A stretch of 64,000 nt of DNA from Methylosinus sp. C49 (lineage in GTDB: Bacteria; Pseudomonadota; Alphaproteobacteria; Rhizobiales; Beijerinckiaceae): the NCBI RefSeq assembly GCF_009936375.1, contig NZ_AP022332.1, positions 2,946,501 through 3,010,500 on the forward strand. The letters run 5' to 3'. Position numbers and translations under genes: made by a program. The notes below the pieces were generated by a model. It was given only the letters and a program-made list of their open reading frames with translations. It was not told the DNA's origin and searched no databases. Positions 48,261 through 58,155 of the stretch are shown here, in pieces. Each line of letters starts with the position of its first letter. The stretch's first letter is position 1.

Positions 48261-49082
48261 TCAGGCGTCGCGGGGCAAGAATTCGATGATCCGGGCGGCG
48301 GCCTTCATCTCCGCGAATCGCCGCGCCCGCCTTTCCATGGCCTCGGCGTCGGCGCCCCAGGCCTCGATCTGATGGTCCTCGTCGACATGGGCGGCGGCCC
48401 AGGCGGCCTCGACCTCCATCTCGCCCAGCGCCACGGCCAGCGCGATGAGGCAGGAGCCGGTGAGCGTCGTCATGGCGTGCAGCGCCGCGAGGCGGAAGGG
48501 CGCCTCCGCCCCCTGCCCCGCATAGGCGCGCACGGCCGCGGCGATCGCCGCCGTCGCCTCCGGCGCCTGGGAGACGAAAATCACGCCCGAGGTCGCGGCG
48601 AGCTCTGCGCCGAGCCGCTCCTTGGCGAAGGCGAGCAGCGGGTCCCACGCTTCCGCCTGCGCCGCGACGAGGCCGGCCGGCTCCGCGGCGCGATAGCTCA
48701 CGAGGTCGGAGCCCGCATATTTGGCGACGTCCGTGGCGACCTCCTCGAGCCGGTCGGCGACCCCGTCGATCGCTGAGTTTACAAGCCTCGTCAAAGGCAT
48801 GGATGTCGGATTGAGCCTTTCGCCCTGCGCCGCCCATTCCTCGGCCAGGGCGTTGGTCAACGTCGAGGACGGCGTCGTCAAAATGCGCCGCGCCGGCGTC
48901 TTGACCGTCCGCCCGTCGAGCAGGACGGCATAGCCGCCCTCGGCCTCGCCGACGCTGGCCGATTGGTAGAACCGCTTCGGAAGCTCCGGCCGGGCGCCCC
49001 TCTGCACCGCATTGCGCAGCGGATTGCGCTCCTCATCGGGCACGAACAGGCCGTCGGCGAGACTTTCGCTTTCCTTCGACAT
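48261..49082 (-). CDS. ATP12 family F1-ATPase assembly chaperone
   Basis: The 273-residue protein has the ATP12 pattern: KRFYQSASVGEAEGGYAVLL, DGRTVKTPARRILTTPSSTL, MPLTRLVNSAIDGVADRLEE, SDLVSYRAAEPAGLVAAQAE and WDPLLAFAKERLGAEL. ATP12 (AtpAF2 in mitochondria) binds the alpha subunit of F1 during assembly. The gene is widespread in alphaproteobacteria. It lies 27 bp after the RluA-type gene on the same strand. Confidence 0.93.
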   Translation of the reverse strand: MSKESESLADGLFVPDEERNPLRNAVQRGARPELPKRFYQSASVGEAEGGYAVLLDGRTVKTPARRILTTPSSTLTNALAEEWAAQGERLNPTSMPLTRLVNSAIDGVADRLEEVATDVAKYAGSDLVSYRAAEPAGLVAAQAEAWDPLLAFAKERLGAELAATSGVIFVSQAPEATAAIAAAVRAYAGQGAEAPFRLAALHAMTTLTGSCLIALAVALGEMEVEAAWAAAHVDEDHQIEAWGADAEAMERRARRFAEMKAAARIIEFLPRDA

Positions 49083-49109
49083 TGCGCTCTCCTCAGGCGT
49101 CTCGGGGGC

Positions 49110-50207
49110 TCACGCGTCCGGCGCGGACAATATGGGATCGTCCTGCCCCACATCGAAGCCGAAAAACGCCCAGCTATTCTTCATATGCGGCGGCAGCGGC
49201 GCGGTGACGTCGAGCGTCCCGCCCTTGGGATGCGGCAGAATAAGCCGCCGCGCCAAAAGATGCAGCTTGGGCTCGAGCTCTGCGGGCATGGCGCGCATCG
49301 GATCGCGGCGGCGCACCTCGTCCTCCGGCCTGTGACCATATTTGGGATCGCCGAAGATCGGGCAGCCGATCGCCTCCGCATGGGCGCGGAGCTGATGCGT
49401 GCGGCCCGTCAAGGGCTTCATCGACAGCCAGGCGCAGCGCGGCGCCGCTTTGTCGACGATGGCGTAATAGGTCAGCGAATGCTGCGCGCCCTCGTCCCCA
49501 TGGCGGGCGACGCGCATCTTCTCCCTCGCGTCGGCGGGATCGGCGGCGCGCCGCTCGCCGCCGCGACGGGAGCGCTCATCGACCATATCCGCGCCCTTGG
49601 CGAGATAGAGCGAGACCCGCCCCTGCGATGGCTTCGGCACGCCCTCGACCAGCGCCCAGTAGATTTTATGCGCCTGCCGCGAGCGGAAGATTTCCCCGAG
49701 ATCGGCGGCGGTGCGCCTGTTCTTGGCGATCAGCAGCACGCCGGAGGTGTCCCGATCGAGCCGATGCACCAGCACCGGCCGCTTGTCGCCGACCGCCAGC
49801 GATTCGAGCATTCCGTCTATATGCCGCTTCATGCCCGAGCCGCCCTGCACGGCGAGGCCATAGGGCTTGTTCAGCACGAGGAGATGCGCGTCCTCGAACA
49901 AGGTCATCCCGGCGAGCTCGCGAGCGTCCTCCGGCCGCACTCGCATCACCGCCGGCGCCGCGACCGTCTCCAGCTTGAGCGGCGGCACGCGAATCTTCTG
50001 ATTCTGCTCGAGCCTCGTGGAGGTGTCGACGCGCTTGCCGTCGACGCGCACCTCGCCCTTGCGGCAGATTTTCGCGAGATGCGACAGGGCCAGCGCCGGA
50101 AAGCGCCTTTTGAACCAGCGGTCGAGCCGCAGCCCCGCCTCGTCCTCGTCGACGATCAGCGTCTGCACGGGCGTCGATTGCGGCGCCTGCGCCGCTTCCC
50201 CGGTCAT
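49110..50207 (-). CDS. RluA-type 23S rRNA pseudouridine synthase
   Basis: The protein has 365 residues from the ATG at 50207, which overlaps the crcB stop as ATGA. An N-terminal S4 RNA-binding domain (LSHLAKICRKGEVRVDGKRV) is followed by the catalytic domain with the essential Asp in VHRLDRDTSGVLLIAK and the segment LTGRTHQLRAHAEAIGCPIF. RluC/RluD-like members modify 23S rRNA; which uridines are modified here is not clear. A variable Arg/Glu-rich insertion sits around residues 215-235. Confidence 0.92.
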   Translation of the reverse strand: MTGEAAQAPQSTPVQTLIVDEDEAGLRLDRWFKRRFPALALSHLAKICRKGEVRVDGKRVDTSTRLEQNQKIRVPPLKLETVAAPAVMRVRPEDARELAGMTLFEDAHLLVLNKPYGLAVQGGSGMKRHIDGMLESLAVGDKRPVLVHRLDRDTSGVLLIAKNRRTAADLGEIFRSRQAHKIYWALVEGVPKPSQGRVSLYLAKGADMVDERSRRGGERRAADPADAREKMRVARHGDEGAQHSLTYYAIVDKAAPRCAWLSMKPLTGRTHQLRAHAEAIGCPIFGDPKYGHRPEDEVRRRDPMRAMPAELEPKLHLLARRLILPHPKGGTLDVTAPLPPHMKNSWAFFGFDVGQDDPILSAPDA

Positions 50208-50587
50208 GTCAAAGCCCTCATAAGATAGAGTCCGAGGAACAGGCCTATGATCGACAGCCCTACCGAGCCGCCCACATAGAGCGCGGCGGCGAGCGTGTCG
50301 CCGCGCTCGATCAGAGTGACCGCATCCAGCGAGAAGGCGGAGAAGGTCGTATAGCCGCCGAGCACGCCCGTGGTCACGAAGAGCCGCATCGACTGCGACC
50401 AGCCGGCCCCCGCCTTGAAGGCGAAATAGCCGGCGGCGAGGCCCATGAGGAAGGACCCGCTGACATTTATGAGGAAAACGCCCCAAGGCAGCTGCGCGCC
50501 GAACCAGCGCTGGCACGAGGAATTGACGATATGTCTCAGGGTCCCGCCCAAGCCGGACCCGAGAAAGATGAGAAGAAGCGCGCGCAT
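50204..50587 (-). CDS. crcB: Fluoride channel CrcB/Fluc
   Basis: The 127-residue membrane protein has four helices with the Fluc motifs SGLGGTLRHIVN, VNVSGSFLMG-like INVSGSFLMGLAAGYF and GVLGGYTTFSAFSLDAV, which includes the Phe-box region and Thr/Ser Na+-site residues. It exports fluoride as a dual-topology dimer. The gene overlaps the downstream RluA-type gene by 4 bp. No fluoride riboswitch was recognised upstream. Confidence 0.93.
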   Translation of the reverse strand: MRALLLIFLGSGLGGTLRHIVNSSCQRWFGAQLPWGVFLINVSGSFLMGLAAGYFAFKAGAGWSQSMRLFVTTGVLGGYTTFSAFSLDAVTLIERGDTLAAALYVGGSVGLSIIGLFLGLYLMRALT

Positions 50588-50833
50588 GGCCGCCTTCTAG
50601 CGCAAGCAGGCGATGGCGTCACGGGAGCCGGACGCCATCAAATTGCGCAGCTTCGATTCAAGCCCGATTTACGTATTGCCGCTAACATGCGTAAGCTAGC
50701 CCCGACAGCTGCATCGCCGTCACGCAGAAACTATTGAGACTAAATAATATTCTACGGTCGTTATGCGGCCGCAACTCGTCTGCGCCCCAGTCCATGCGCG
50801 ACTGGCGAGCGCCGCGCATGTGGAGCGACGGCC

Positions 50834-51445
50834 GTGAGACGACCAGAATTACGCCCCAAAATCGGGGCGGAGCAGCGCGCCGCCGAGACGATCGCCGAGC
50901 CGCGCTTCGACGGCCGCTTCAGCGTGCCGCCGGACCAGCGCCGTTACGCCTGCCGCACCATCGACATGTCGGCCGAGGTCGTCGCCCTGCGCAGCGACTT
51001 CCGGCCCGCGGTCGGCGATCGGATCGCGCTCGATCTCGATCGCTGGGGCCGTTTCGACGGCGCGGTGATTCGTCTCTTCGATGGCGGCTTCACCGTGGAC
51101 CTCGAGATTGCGGACCAGCCGCGCGCCCATGTGGCGATGCAATTCGCTTGGCTGACGCGGCACGCCGCGCCGAACGCCCCCCAGTGCCGCGATCACGAGC
51201 GCTTGCGGCCCAAGCGCCGGCTCACCACCTTCACCGTGGCGCAAGTGACCCTCCCCTGCGAGATCCTGGATCTCTCGCGCAGCGGCGCCTCGCTGCGGAC
51301 GGAGGTGCAGGTCCCTCCGGGCGAGAAGATCACGATCGGCAAGCGGACCCAGGCCGAGGTCATTCGCCCGACCGAGGACGGTTTCGCGGTTCGCTTCCGC
51401 CGTCTTTTGCCGCTCGAGATATTCGATGAAGATATAGACCTGTGA
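50834..51445 (+). CDS. PilZ-like domain protein
   Basis: The 203-residue protein has two PilZ-like beta-barrel halves. The first covers about residues 25-105 (YACRTIDMSAEVVALRSDFR), the second about 120-200 (RPKRRLTTFTVAQVTLPCEI, ILDLSRSGASLRTEVQVPPG). The RxxxR and D-S-G-A/S elements that bind cyclic-di-GMP are partly kept in the second half (DLSRSGAS) and lost in the first. A role in c-di-GMP signalling is inferred from the fold. Confidence 0.75.
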   Translation: MRRPELRPKIGAEQRAAETIAEPRFDGRFSVPPDQRRYACRTIDMSAEVVALRSDFRPAVGDRIALDLDRWGRFDGAVIRLFDGGFTVDLEIADQPRAHVAMQFAWLTRHAAPNAPQCRDHERLRPKRRLTTFTVAQVTLPCEILDLSRSGASLRTEVQVPPGEKITIGKRTQAEVIRPTEDGFAVRFRRLLPLEIFDEDIDL

Positions 51446-51551
51446 ATCGCCGCCCGAAACGCGCGAAAACGCCGAAAGCGACCCGAAAATGCCTTCCGGC
51501 CCGATTGCAGGCCCCGCCCGCATGCGATAGTGAAGACGTAGAAGCCTCAAC

Positions 51552-51598
<47 letters not shown>

Positions 51599-51628
<30 letters not shown>

Positions 51629-53101
51629 TTTGCGTATATAGGCTCTGCGGAACGACGTTTCGCCGACCGTGATCTTTTCGCGCATGAACGTCCCGAATCG
51701 CTCGAGCTGGTCCGGTTCGAGCACGATTGACGGCGCGGACTGGGCTTTGATCCGCTCCAACGCGGCTTTCGCGTGCTCACGCTCCAATCTGAGCGCGGCG
51801 AGACGATCTCGGAGAAGATCGTCCATGTCGGTGACGCCATCCTCGACCATTCTATAGAGGCGCTTCAGCTTGTCCTCGGACTGGGCGATTTCCGATTGGA
51901 GGGCTTCCACCCGACTGCGGACCTCGTCGTCGCCGGCGGCGCGCTTCTGGGCCAGGGAGGTCAAGATGCCGGCCAGCCGATTCGGGCCGAATAGTCGGTC
52001 GGCAAGATGGGTCGTGACCAGACCATCGAGCCGGTCCATCGGGATCGAGCGCCCCTTGCAGCCGGTCTTGCCGACGCGGGCGGCTGTGGAGCAGGTGTAG
52101 TAGCGATGCACCTTGCCGCTCTTCGAGGTTCCTGTGCGCAGCGTCATCGCGCCGCCGCAAGCAGCGCAGACAGCGAGGCCGGTAAGGAGAATGGGGCCGG
52201 TGACGACTCGGGGAGGCAAGACGCGCGGGTCTCTTGCTTTCAGGCTCGCCTGGGCCTTGTCGAACACGGCAGCTTCGATGATTGGCGGCACGGCGATCTC
52301 GATGACTTCACTTTCGGCTTTGGCTCTCCCGGTTTTGGCCTCACGCTTGTTGAAGCGCCACCGGCCGGCATAGACCGGATTGGTCAAGACCTTGTGGACC
52401 GACGCGACGCCGAAGCGCGCGCCGAGTCGCGTTCTCAGCCCGCGCCCATTGAGCGTCTTCGTCACCTCCTTGACGCCCATTGGCCCCTTGCCGGCCCCGC
52501 CTTCGAGATACAAGCGGTAGATCATCCGCACGGTCTCGGCTTCCACAGGATCGACGACGAGCTTCTTCTTGGTCCTGTGTCCGCGCTTCTCCACTTCGGC
52601 GAGTGAATAGCCGAGCGGCAGGCGTGAGCCATTGTAGAATCCCTGGCGGGCGTTCTCCTTCATCGCGCGCAAGACGTGCTTGCTATTCTCACGGCTCTGA
52701 TATTCGTCGAACAGCGCGATGACCTGTCGCATCATCACCTGCGCCGGGTCGTCGCCGAGTTCCTGGGTGATGGAGACGAGCCGCACATTGTGCTTGGCGA
52801 GCCTGCGCACATACATTTCCAGGCCGAAAGCGTCGCGGAAGAAGCGAGAGAAGGAATGGACTACGATGACGTCGATCGGATGATCGTCGTCGCAGGCGCG
52901 TTCGATCATGCGCTGAAACTCGGGACGATGGTCGTCCATGGCAGAAGCGCCGGGCTCGACATATTCGGCGACGATGCGCCAACTATGGCGTGCGCAATAG
53001 GCGCTCGTCTGCGCTTGCTGGTCGGGGATGGAGAGGTCGACCTCCGCCTGCCGCGTCGTCGAAACCCGGAGATAGAGCGCGGCGCGGGTGCAATCGGACA
53101 T
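51599..53101 (-). CDS. Large serine recombinase (element integrase)
   Basis: The protein has 500 residues from the ATG at 53101, which follows GGGAG 8 nt upstream. The resolvase domain carries the catalytic Ser in AALYLRVSTTRQ and the Arg cluster near SFSRFFRDAFGLEM. A recombinase domain (VTKTLNGRGLRTRLGARFGV), a zinc ribbon (CAACGGAMTLRTG with YYTCSTAARVGKTGCKG) and a coiled coil (SEIAQSEDKLKRLYRMVEDG) follow. The last residues (RARRDSNP) are encoded by the tRNA-Arg 3' half on the other strand. It probably integrated the element on its upstream side. Confidence 0.93.
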
Positions 53102-53307
53102 GGGGAAAACTCCCGGCATCGTCAAATTCGTGGCGCGAGTCCGATCGATCGGCCGAGTCTATTCCCGAGATGCGCAGGCGTCACCGGAATTTCGGCTGCG
53201 CCAGCGACAATCGCCCCGGATCGTCCCGCAATGAGAAGCAAAACGAGCCGCGGAGACCGCGGCTCGAAAATTGTGAGATCGGCAATCTCGCCGTCGTGCG
53301 GCCCGCT

Positions 53308-53886
53308 TCAAAACTTCGGAAACGAATCGAGGCGACCGATACGGATCAAGTCGGACAGCGCCGAACGGACCTGCGGCCAGGGAAATTCGGGGCAGTTCTC
53401 GCACCATTCGCCCTCGCGGAGCACAGCGTGGAGCTTGGCCGCGACGCCTTCGACGGTCGACGCCGGCGTGGCCGCCAGCGCATCGGCGAGATATCTCGCT
53501 ATATCCGCGGCTCGCTCTTCGTCTTTTTTCGCTTCGGAGTAGCCGACGGCCAAATCTGCGGCAGCCCAGCGCGCACGATAGATTTCTTCCTCGATGGCGC
53601 AGCCCGCCTCGGCGCCTTCGGCATCGTCGACGCCGTCTGACGCGCGGATCATCTGCATCAATTGGGTTTCCAAGCTTTGCTGCTTCTGGCAGAGAACGTC
53701 GGTGATGTCCTGGGCGGTCTTCCATCGCGTCCACAGGGACGTTGCCGGATCGACGACCATCGTATGAGACGAGTCGACGCTCGCAATTCCCTTGAAAGGC
53801 GCCGGCGCGACGGCGCCGACGCTCGCAACCAACAAAGTCCTTCGGGTGAAAGCAGACGCACTCGTGATAGTCTCGGGGTCAGCCAT
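53308..53886 (-). CDS. Hypothetical protein with twin-arginine-like leader
   Basis: The protein has 192 residues. The N-terminus FTRRTLLVASVGAVAPAPFKG looks like a Tat or Sec leader (key residues RR then a hydrophobic stretch and Pro-Ala-Pro). The rest is helical and acidic (VDDAEGAEAGCAIEEEIYRA, YSEAKKDEERAADIARYLAD) with a C-terminal CENCPEFPWP motif. I do not recognise a function. Its place among recombinase, toxin and relaxase genes makes it cargo of the integrated element. Confidence 0.65.
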   Translation of the reverse strand: MADPETITSASAFTRRTLLVASVGAVAPAPFKGIASVDSSHTMVVDPATSLWTRWKTAQDITDVLCQKQQSLETQLMQMIRASDGVDDAEGAEAGCAIEEEIYRARWAAADLAVGYSEAKKDEERAADIARYLADALAATPASTVEGVAAKLHAVLREGEWCENCPEFPWPQVRSALSDLIRIGRLDSFPKF

Positions 53887-54035
53887 GATCCGAGCTCCTC
53901 ATAAGCCGGGTTGTGGTCAGGCCGGGCGAGGTGTTAGCTCCATCCCGCTCGGCCGCTCTCTGGTCAGAGATGGGTCCATCATAACCCGAACGACTCGCCG
54001 ATCAACAAAATTCGCCATAATATAGCGATTCCTGC

Positions 54036-54257
54036 ATGACGCCCGTCCAATGCCGAATGGCCCGAGCTGCTCTGAATCTCGGCGTCATCGAACTTGCCGA
54101 TTTGGCGGAAGTTTCCACCAACACCGTGACTCGTTTCGAGCGTGGCGAGCAGGTCAAGCCGTCGACGATCGATCGCATGCGCGCCGCTCTCGAGCAGGCC
54201 GGCGTCGAATTCATTCCCGAGAATGGCGGCGGCGCCGGCGTGCGGCTGAAAAAATAG
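54036..54257 (+). CDS. XRE-type helix-turn-helix regulator
   Basis: The 73-residue protein has a complete HTH_3 domain: QCRMARAALNLGVIELADLA, EVSTNTVTRFERGEQVKPST and IDRMRAALEQAGVEFIPENG. It resembles short DNA-binding proteins common on Hyphomicrobiales plasmids and islands. It may regulate neighbouring cargo genes; the target is unknown. Confidence 0.85.
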   Translation: MTPVQCRMARAALNLGVIELADLAEVSTNTVTRFERGEQVKPSTIDRMRAALEQAGVEFIPENGGGAGVRLKK

Positions 54258-54309
54258 CGGGAATGCCGTCGACCGGGCACAATAGGACAACCGTCCGGTG
54301 TCTGCCCCC

Positions 54310-54546
54310 TCATCGACGTGGTCCGAATCGTTGGTCGAACAAGTCCCCGAGCCACGCCTCGATTACATCGACTTCGGCGCGCGTGACCGGGACATCTTCG
54401 GGCCAATCATCGGTGACAGTCCAGGCTTCGAGTTCTCGGTGGGCTTCTCGATCGATGTTCGACCGAGCTCGAATCCGCGTCGACGCGACGCGGCGATCGG
54501 CGCCGACGCAGCGAGGATCGAGAGGATTTGCACGCGCTCGCGACAT
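54310..54546 (-). CDS. Small hypothetical protein
   Basis: The 78-residue acidic protein begins MSRARANPLDPRCVGADRRV. Its C-terminal half, DDWPEDVPVTRAEVDVIEAW followed by LGDLFDQRFG, has the look of a real conserved small protein. It overlaps other frames, and no clear ribosome-binding site was found. Function is unknown. Confidence 0.45.
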   Translation of the reverse strand: MSRARANPLDPRCVGADRRVASTRIRARSNIDREAHRELEAWTVTDDWPEDVPVTRAEVDVIEAWLGDLFDQRFGPRR

Positions 54547-54652
54547 CCCGGCAGGATCGCGCGCTCGATCTCGAACAAGAATGGCCTAATTTTACTCCGG
54601 GATGCGCTTTCCTACGCACTGCCATCGAGACGGTGAACGGATGACGGCCAAC

Positions 54653-55012
54653 TCATGATCGCCGTGCGCGCCGAGGTCTCGGCGACACGGCGAGACCGAG
54701 GAAGACGAGCACCGCTTGGTTGAGACGCAATATGTCCTCTTCGTCCAAGCGCCCGATATGTGCGCCGATCTTCGATTTCGGAACCGTGGTGACCTTGTCC
54801 GCCATCAAGCGGCAGGCCACACGCAATCCGTTGCGCTCGTTCGGCTTCACCGGCAGACGGAACAAAGGCGCGTCCGTCTCGTCTGTCGTGAAAGCGCAAA
54901 TGGTGATGGAGTCCGTCGCGTCGAAACTGTCATCCTGTAGGATGACCACAGGGCGCGGCTTGCCCGCGTAGTCCTTGCCGCCGGCAACAGTCCAGATGTC
55001 GCCGCGTCTCAT
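54653..55012 (-). CDS. mazF: MazF/PemK-type toxin
   Basis: The 119-residue protein has the MazF/PemK fold: MRRGDIWTVAGGKDYAGKPR, RPVVILQDDSF, SITICAFTTDETDAPLFRLP, ERNGLRVACRLMADKVTTVP and IGRLDEEDILRLNQAVLVFL. The conserved RPVVIxQ and D-K-V-T segments form the RNase active site. Its start overlaps the antitoxin stop (4 bp). The Arg-rich tail is variable. Confidence 0.93.
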   Translation of the reverse strand: MRRGDIWTVAGGKDYAGKPRPVVILQDDSFDATDSITICAFTTDETDAPLFRLPVKPNERNGLRVACRLMADKVTTVPKSKIGAHIGRLDEEDILRLNQAVLVFLGLAVSPRPRRARRS

Positions 55013-55248
55013 TCGTTACCGTCGTCATCGACGTCGAGGACCGACACCGCATCGATGAACGTTTGGTCATCGAGAGAATGGGGGCTCATAGCGACGGCGA
55101 GCGACTGGCGATGCGCCTCCGCCCGGAAGGAAGCGGCGCGCACGTCCGGCACCCAAATCTGGATAGGGCGCAGCCCTTGGGCGCGCAGGCGCTCGCGATG
55201 ATCGCGCACCTTGACGCGGGAGGGCTTGGGCTTCGCTGCTGGGGTCAC
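55009..55248 (-). CDS. Antitoxin partner of MazF
   Basis: The protein has 79 residues from a GTG at 55248 with a perfect AGGAGG 6 nt upstream; the frame continues upstream without support. The sequence RVKVRDHRERLRAQGLRPIQ and IWVPDVRAASFRAEAHRQSL fits the DUF3018/MazE-like antitoxins that accompany this toxin type. The acidic C-terminus (VLDVDDDGNE) would cap the toxin. A 20-bp palindrome lies 12 bp before the start. Confidence 0.9.
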   Translation of the reverse strand: MTPAAKPKPSRVKVRDHRERLRAQGLRPIQIWVPDVRAASFRAEAHRQSLAVAMSPHSLDDQTFIDAVSVLDVDDDGNE

Positions 55249-55260
55249 GATCAGCCTCCT

Positions 55261-55280
55261 ATAGGTTACATGTAACCTAT
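55261..55280. promoter_or_regulatory. Perfect 20-bp palindromic operator of the mazEF-like pair
   Basis: ATAGGTTACATGTAACCTAT equals its own reverse complement. It lies 12 bp upstream of the antitoxin start codon, where self-repressing toxin-antitoxin operators are found. Confidence 0.8.
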
Positions 55281-55363
55281 CACGAGCCGTCGCGTTTCGA
55301 CAATCCCGATCGTTTGCATCGGGGCAGGTCGCGGCCGCAGCTCTACAAAGCTCAGAGCATTTG

Positions 55364-57470
55364 TTACAGCCCCAGCCCGCGCTTCCGGCCGAGGTTCCAC
55401 TCGATGCCGCCGCCGTCACGGTGAACGCCGCAGAGATATTGGCCGATGCGCTTTTCGAGAACGGGCTGCCAAGGCACGAGCTGGAAGCCAAGGCCGTCCT
55501 CGATCATCGCGAAGCGCCCGCTGGCGAGATTGGCGACGCCAGCCAGCCGCCCCGACACATATTCGCCCGGCCCGCTCGGCGAATACGACAGCCCGCGCTC
55601 CGCGGCCATCTGCCGGCCGACGCGCTCCACCTCCCGCCGCTCCAGCGTGGCGATAGCGCTGCGCGGAATGGAGATAGATCTTCCGTTATCCTTGGCGAGG
55701 CCCATTTCCACTAACCGCTCTCCGCGCCGGTGGAGCGCATTCTTCACGTCCCGACCGAAGCCCGCTTCTACTAACGAAGTCTGCTTGTCGGCGACGAGTT
55801 CGCGGTCGAGCCATGTCGCTCCGTCGCTCGCGATCTGCCGTTCGAGGTCGAAGGTCGAGAGCGTACGCACGCGGAGTCCGTCGCCACCCTGGGCCAGATC
55901 ATAACTTTGGCCGCGCTCGACAATATCCTTCGGGACGCGCCAGTGATCCGCGTCGACGCGCTCGACATGCCCGGCCCGGCGCAGCGCCTCCAGCCGGCGG
56001 ACATGGAAGCGGACGAATGCGTCCGGGTCCTTGCCCTGCCGCTCGAAGCTCTCGCGGATACGTTCAAGATGAGCGCTCGGTCGGTAGACCCCGTCCTTCT
56101 CCGCAACGATGGCGATGTTGCGGTCGGCGGGCCTCGGACCGGAAAAGGCGGGCGCGGCTTCGACGATCATGCCTCGGCCGACCTCCTCGATGCGGGTCGG
56201 ATCGGCGAACTCCATATGATGGACTCGTCCGTCGACGCCGTCGACGATGAGATAGACCCGCTCGCCCATCTCGTCGCCGGCCAGCCCTTTGGCCAGCACC
56301 CGGCCGACGATCGGCTCCTTTCCAGTCTCCCCGTGGCAAGCATATTGCGCGACGCCGCGCTCGTCCGCCAGACCGTGACCGGCTAGCGCCCGACGGATGG
56401 TCTCGATCGCTTCGTTGCGAACGCCGAGCTCTTTCAGCATCTGCTCCGCACGGTCGGAAATTGCCCACCGCCCCGTCTCAAGTTCGGCAGCGAGGCCGTA
56501 GCGTTCCAGGCGCCGCACGCGACCGAGCAGCAGCGCCCGGTTCTCTCGGACAAGATAGGAGGCGCCTTCCCCGAGCCTGAGATCAATGACGCCTTGTTCG
56601 CGCTGCTCGGCGCGAAGCATCTTGTCGAGCCGCGTCAGCCGCTCCGCCGCAACTTCATTCGCGAGCTTCGTCTGAAGCTCGATCTCACTCTGGTGGCCGA
56701 GTTCCAGCGTGACGAGTTCGCTTGCCCGGTGACGAACGCCGTGAGCGATATAGTCGCCTGCGATATTGAGGATGCGGCCGCCGTCGAGCACGCCGCGGAC
56801 AATAATGTGGGTGTGGGGATGGCCGGTGTTGTGATGGTCGACGGCGATCCAGTCGAGGCCCGTCTCCAGGTCCTGCTCCATCTGCCGCATGAGGTCGCGG
56901 GTGAAGCCTCGCAGGTCGGCCATGTCGCCGGCGTCCTCCGGCGCGACGATGAAGCGGAACTGATGACGATCGTCGCGGCCGCGCTCGACGAAGGCGCGGC
57001 CGTCCGCCTCATTCTCGATCGCCGAATAAGCGTGGCCCTTCTCACCGTCGCGAGTGACGCCATCGCGTTCGAGATAGCGAAGATGGGCGTCGACGGCCTT
57101 GCTCATCGCGCCGCGCACTTTTGGACCGCGTTCCGCGTTGCGGGTTGAGCTTCACGACCCGCGCCTTCACGACGACACGTCGCGATCGGAACCGTCCGGC
57201 AGAGTCGCGCCGCCAGCCGCCGCCGTCTCTCGGCAGCGACGCCGCCACCTTCGCGCCTCGTCCCCGCGCGTTGAACCGGCCGCTTCCTTCTCCTTTCCGG
57301 CCGTCCGCCGACGCCGGACCTCGGCCGATCCGGCTGGGATCGCCGCCGGCCTTTCGGACGGCGATCTCGACCTGCCGGACGAAGGAAAGCGAGCGCGGAC
57401 TGACGCTCCTTCCGCCAGCTCGGGATCGGCCGGGTCGAATGTGGAAATCGTCTCTGTCGTCGCTCGCCAT
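55364..57470 (-). pseudogene. MOB relaxase (RlxS/DUF3363-type) with a one-base frameshift
   Basis: Two frames join to one relaxase of about 700 residues. The upstream frame (from the ATG at 57470) encodes the usual start SDDRDDFHIRPGRSRA and continues to VVVKARVVKLNPQRGTRSK. The downstream frame (55364-57118) encodes VDAHLRYLERDGVTRDGEKG, FRFIVAPEDAGDMADLRGFT and the metal-binding HHNTGHPHTHIIVRG. They meet at a run of four A (minus strand; TTTT at 57119-57122); removing one A restores a single frame. The enzyme would nick oriT DNA for conjugative transfer. The large C-terminal frame could be translated alone from the GTG at 57118. Confidence 0.85.
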
Positions 57471-58155
57471 TCCGAGATGATCGGCGCCGAAATCGGTCTG
57501 CGCAATGGCCTGCGAACTCCGATCGCAGGCGAGCGCAAAAATGCCGGCTGTAGCGTAGAAACGGCGAGGCATGCCACGTCGTGCCTCTCGAACGCCCGTC
57601 TCTATCATGCTGCAAATACGAACGAATTCGATTCTGGCGGAAGCCACCGCGCATCGCGCGGCACCATGCCTGCGCATTTGTAGGCTGCAAAAACCAATGT
57701 GCAGACAACCCATTACGAGCGAGGCGAGGTGCGAACGTCAGTTCGCTTTATCTTGCCGTCTTAATTGGGCGCCGTCCCGGGCCTTTCGTCCCCATATCTT
57801 CCTCCATCGGTCAATCGTAGGCAAGCGTGGTCTCGCGCGCAAAGATGCGCTTTGTCGGTGGACGGCGTAATCGATCAGTCTCGACAAGTAAGGAGCCCTC
57901 CGGCGTCGAACGCAGCTCTGAGGCGCCACGCACTTCTCCATGCTCTGCGGCGTCATTGAAACGCCGCGGCACATGTCCGCATCGGGATCGCGGGGCATCA
58001 TCCACAAGCACTAGAGCGTGGTCGCGCGAGCGCGCCACAGGCAAGATATCGTGCTTCCCGCCGCCCTTGGTCTGCATCAGAACCGTTCTCCGCTCGCGCG
58101 GATTCCTCACATTCGAAGCGTCGCGGGCGCGCCGTTGGCGCGTCGATTTTCGTTC
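57471..58155. other. 685-bp region without a recognisable gene
   Basis: The region lies upstream of the relaxase and downstream of the IS110 remnant. Short frames exist on both strands but none shows family features or a ribosome-binding site. It may contain the relaxase promoter and oriT, which are usually near such genes, but I could not identify a nic site. Confidence 0.35.

Noticed and set aside
50588-50833. Possible fluoride riboswitch near crcB
   Set aside because: The 5' side of crcB (minus strand, upstream at 50588 and beyond) does not show the conserved fluoride-riboswitch elements I would expect.
56594-57148. Plus-strand frame opposite the relaxase
   Set aside because: It is the complement of the conserved relaxase HHNTGHPHTH region and has no independent features.
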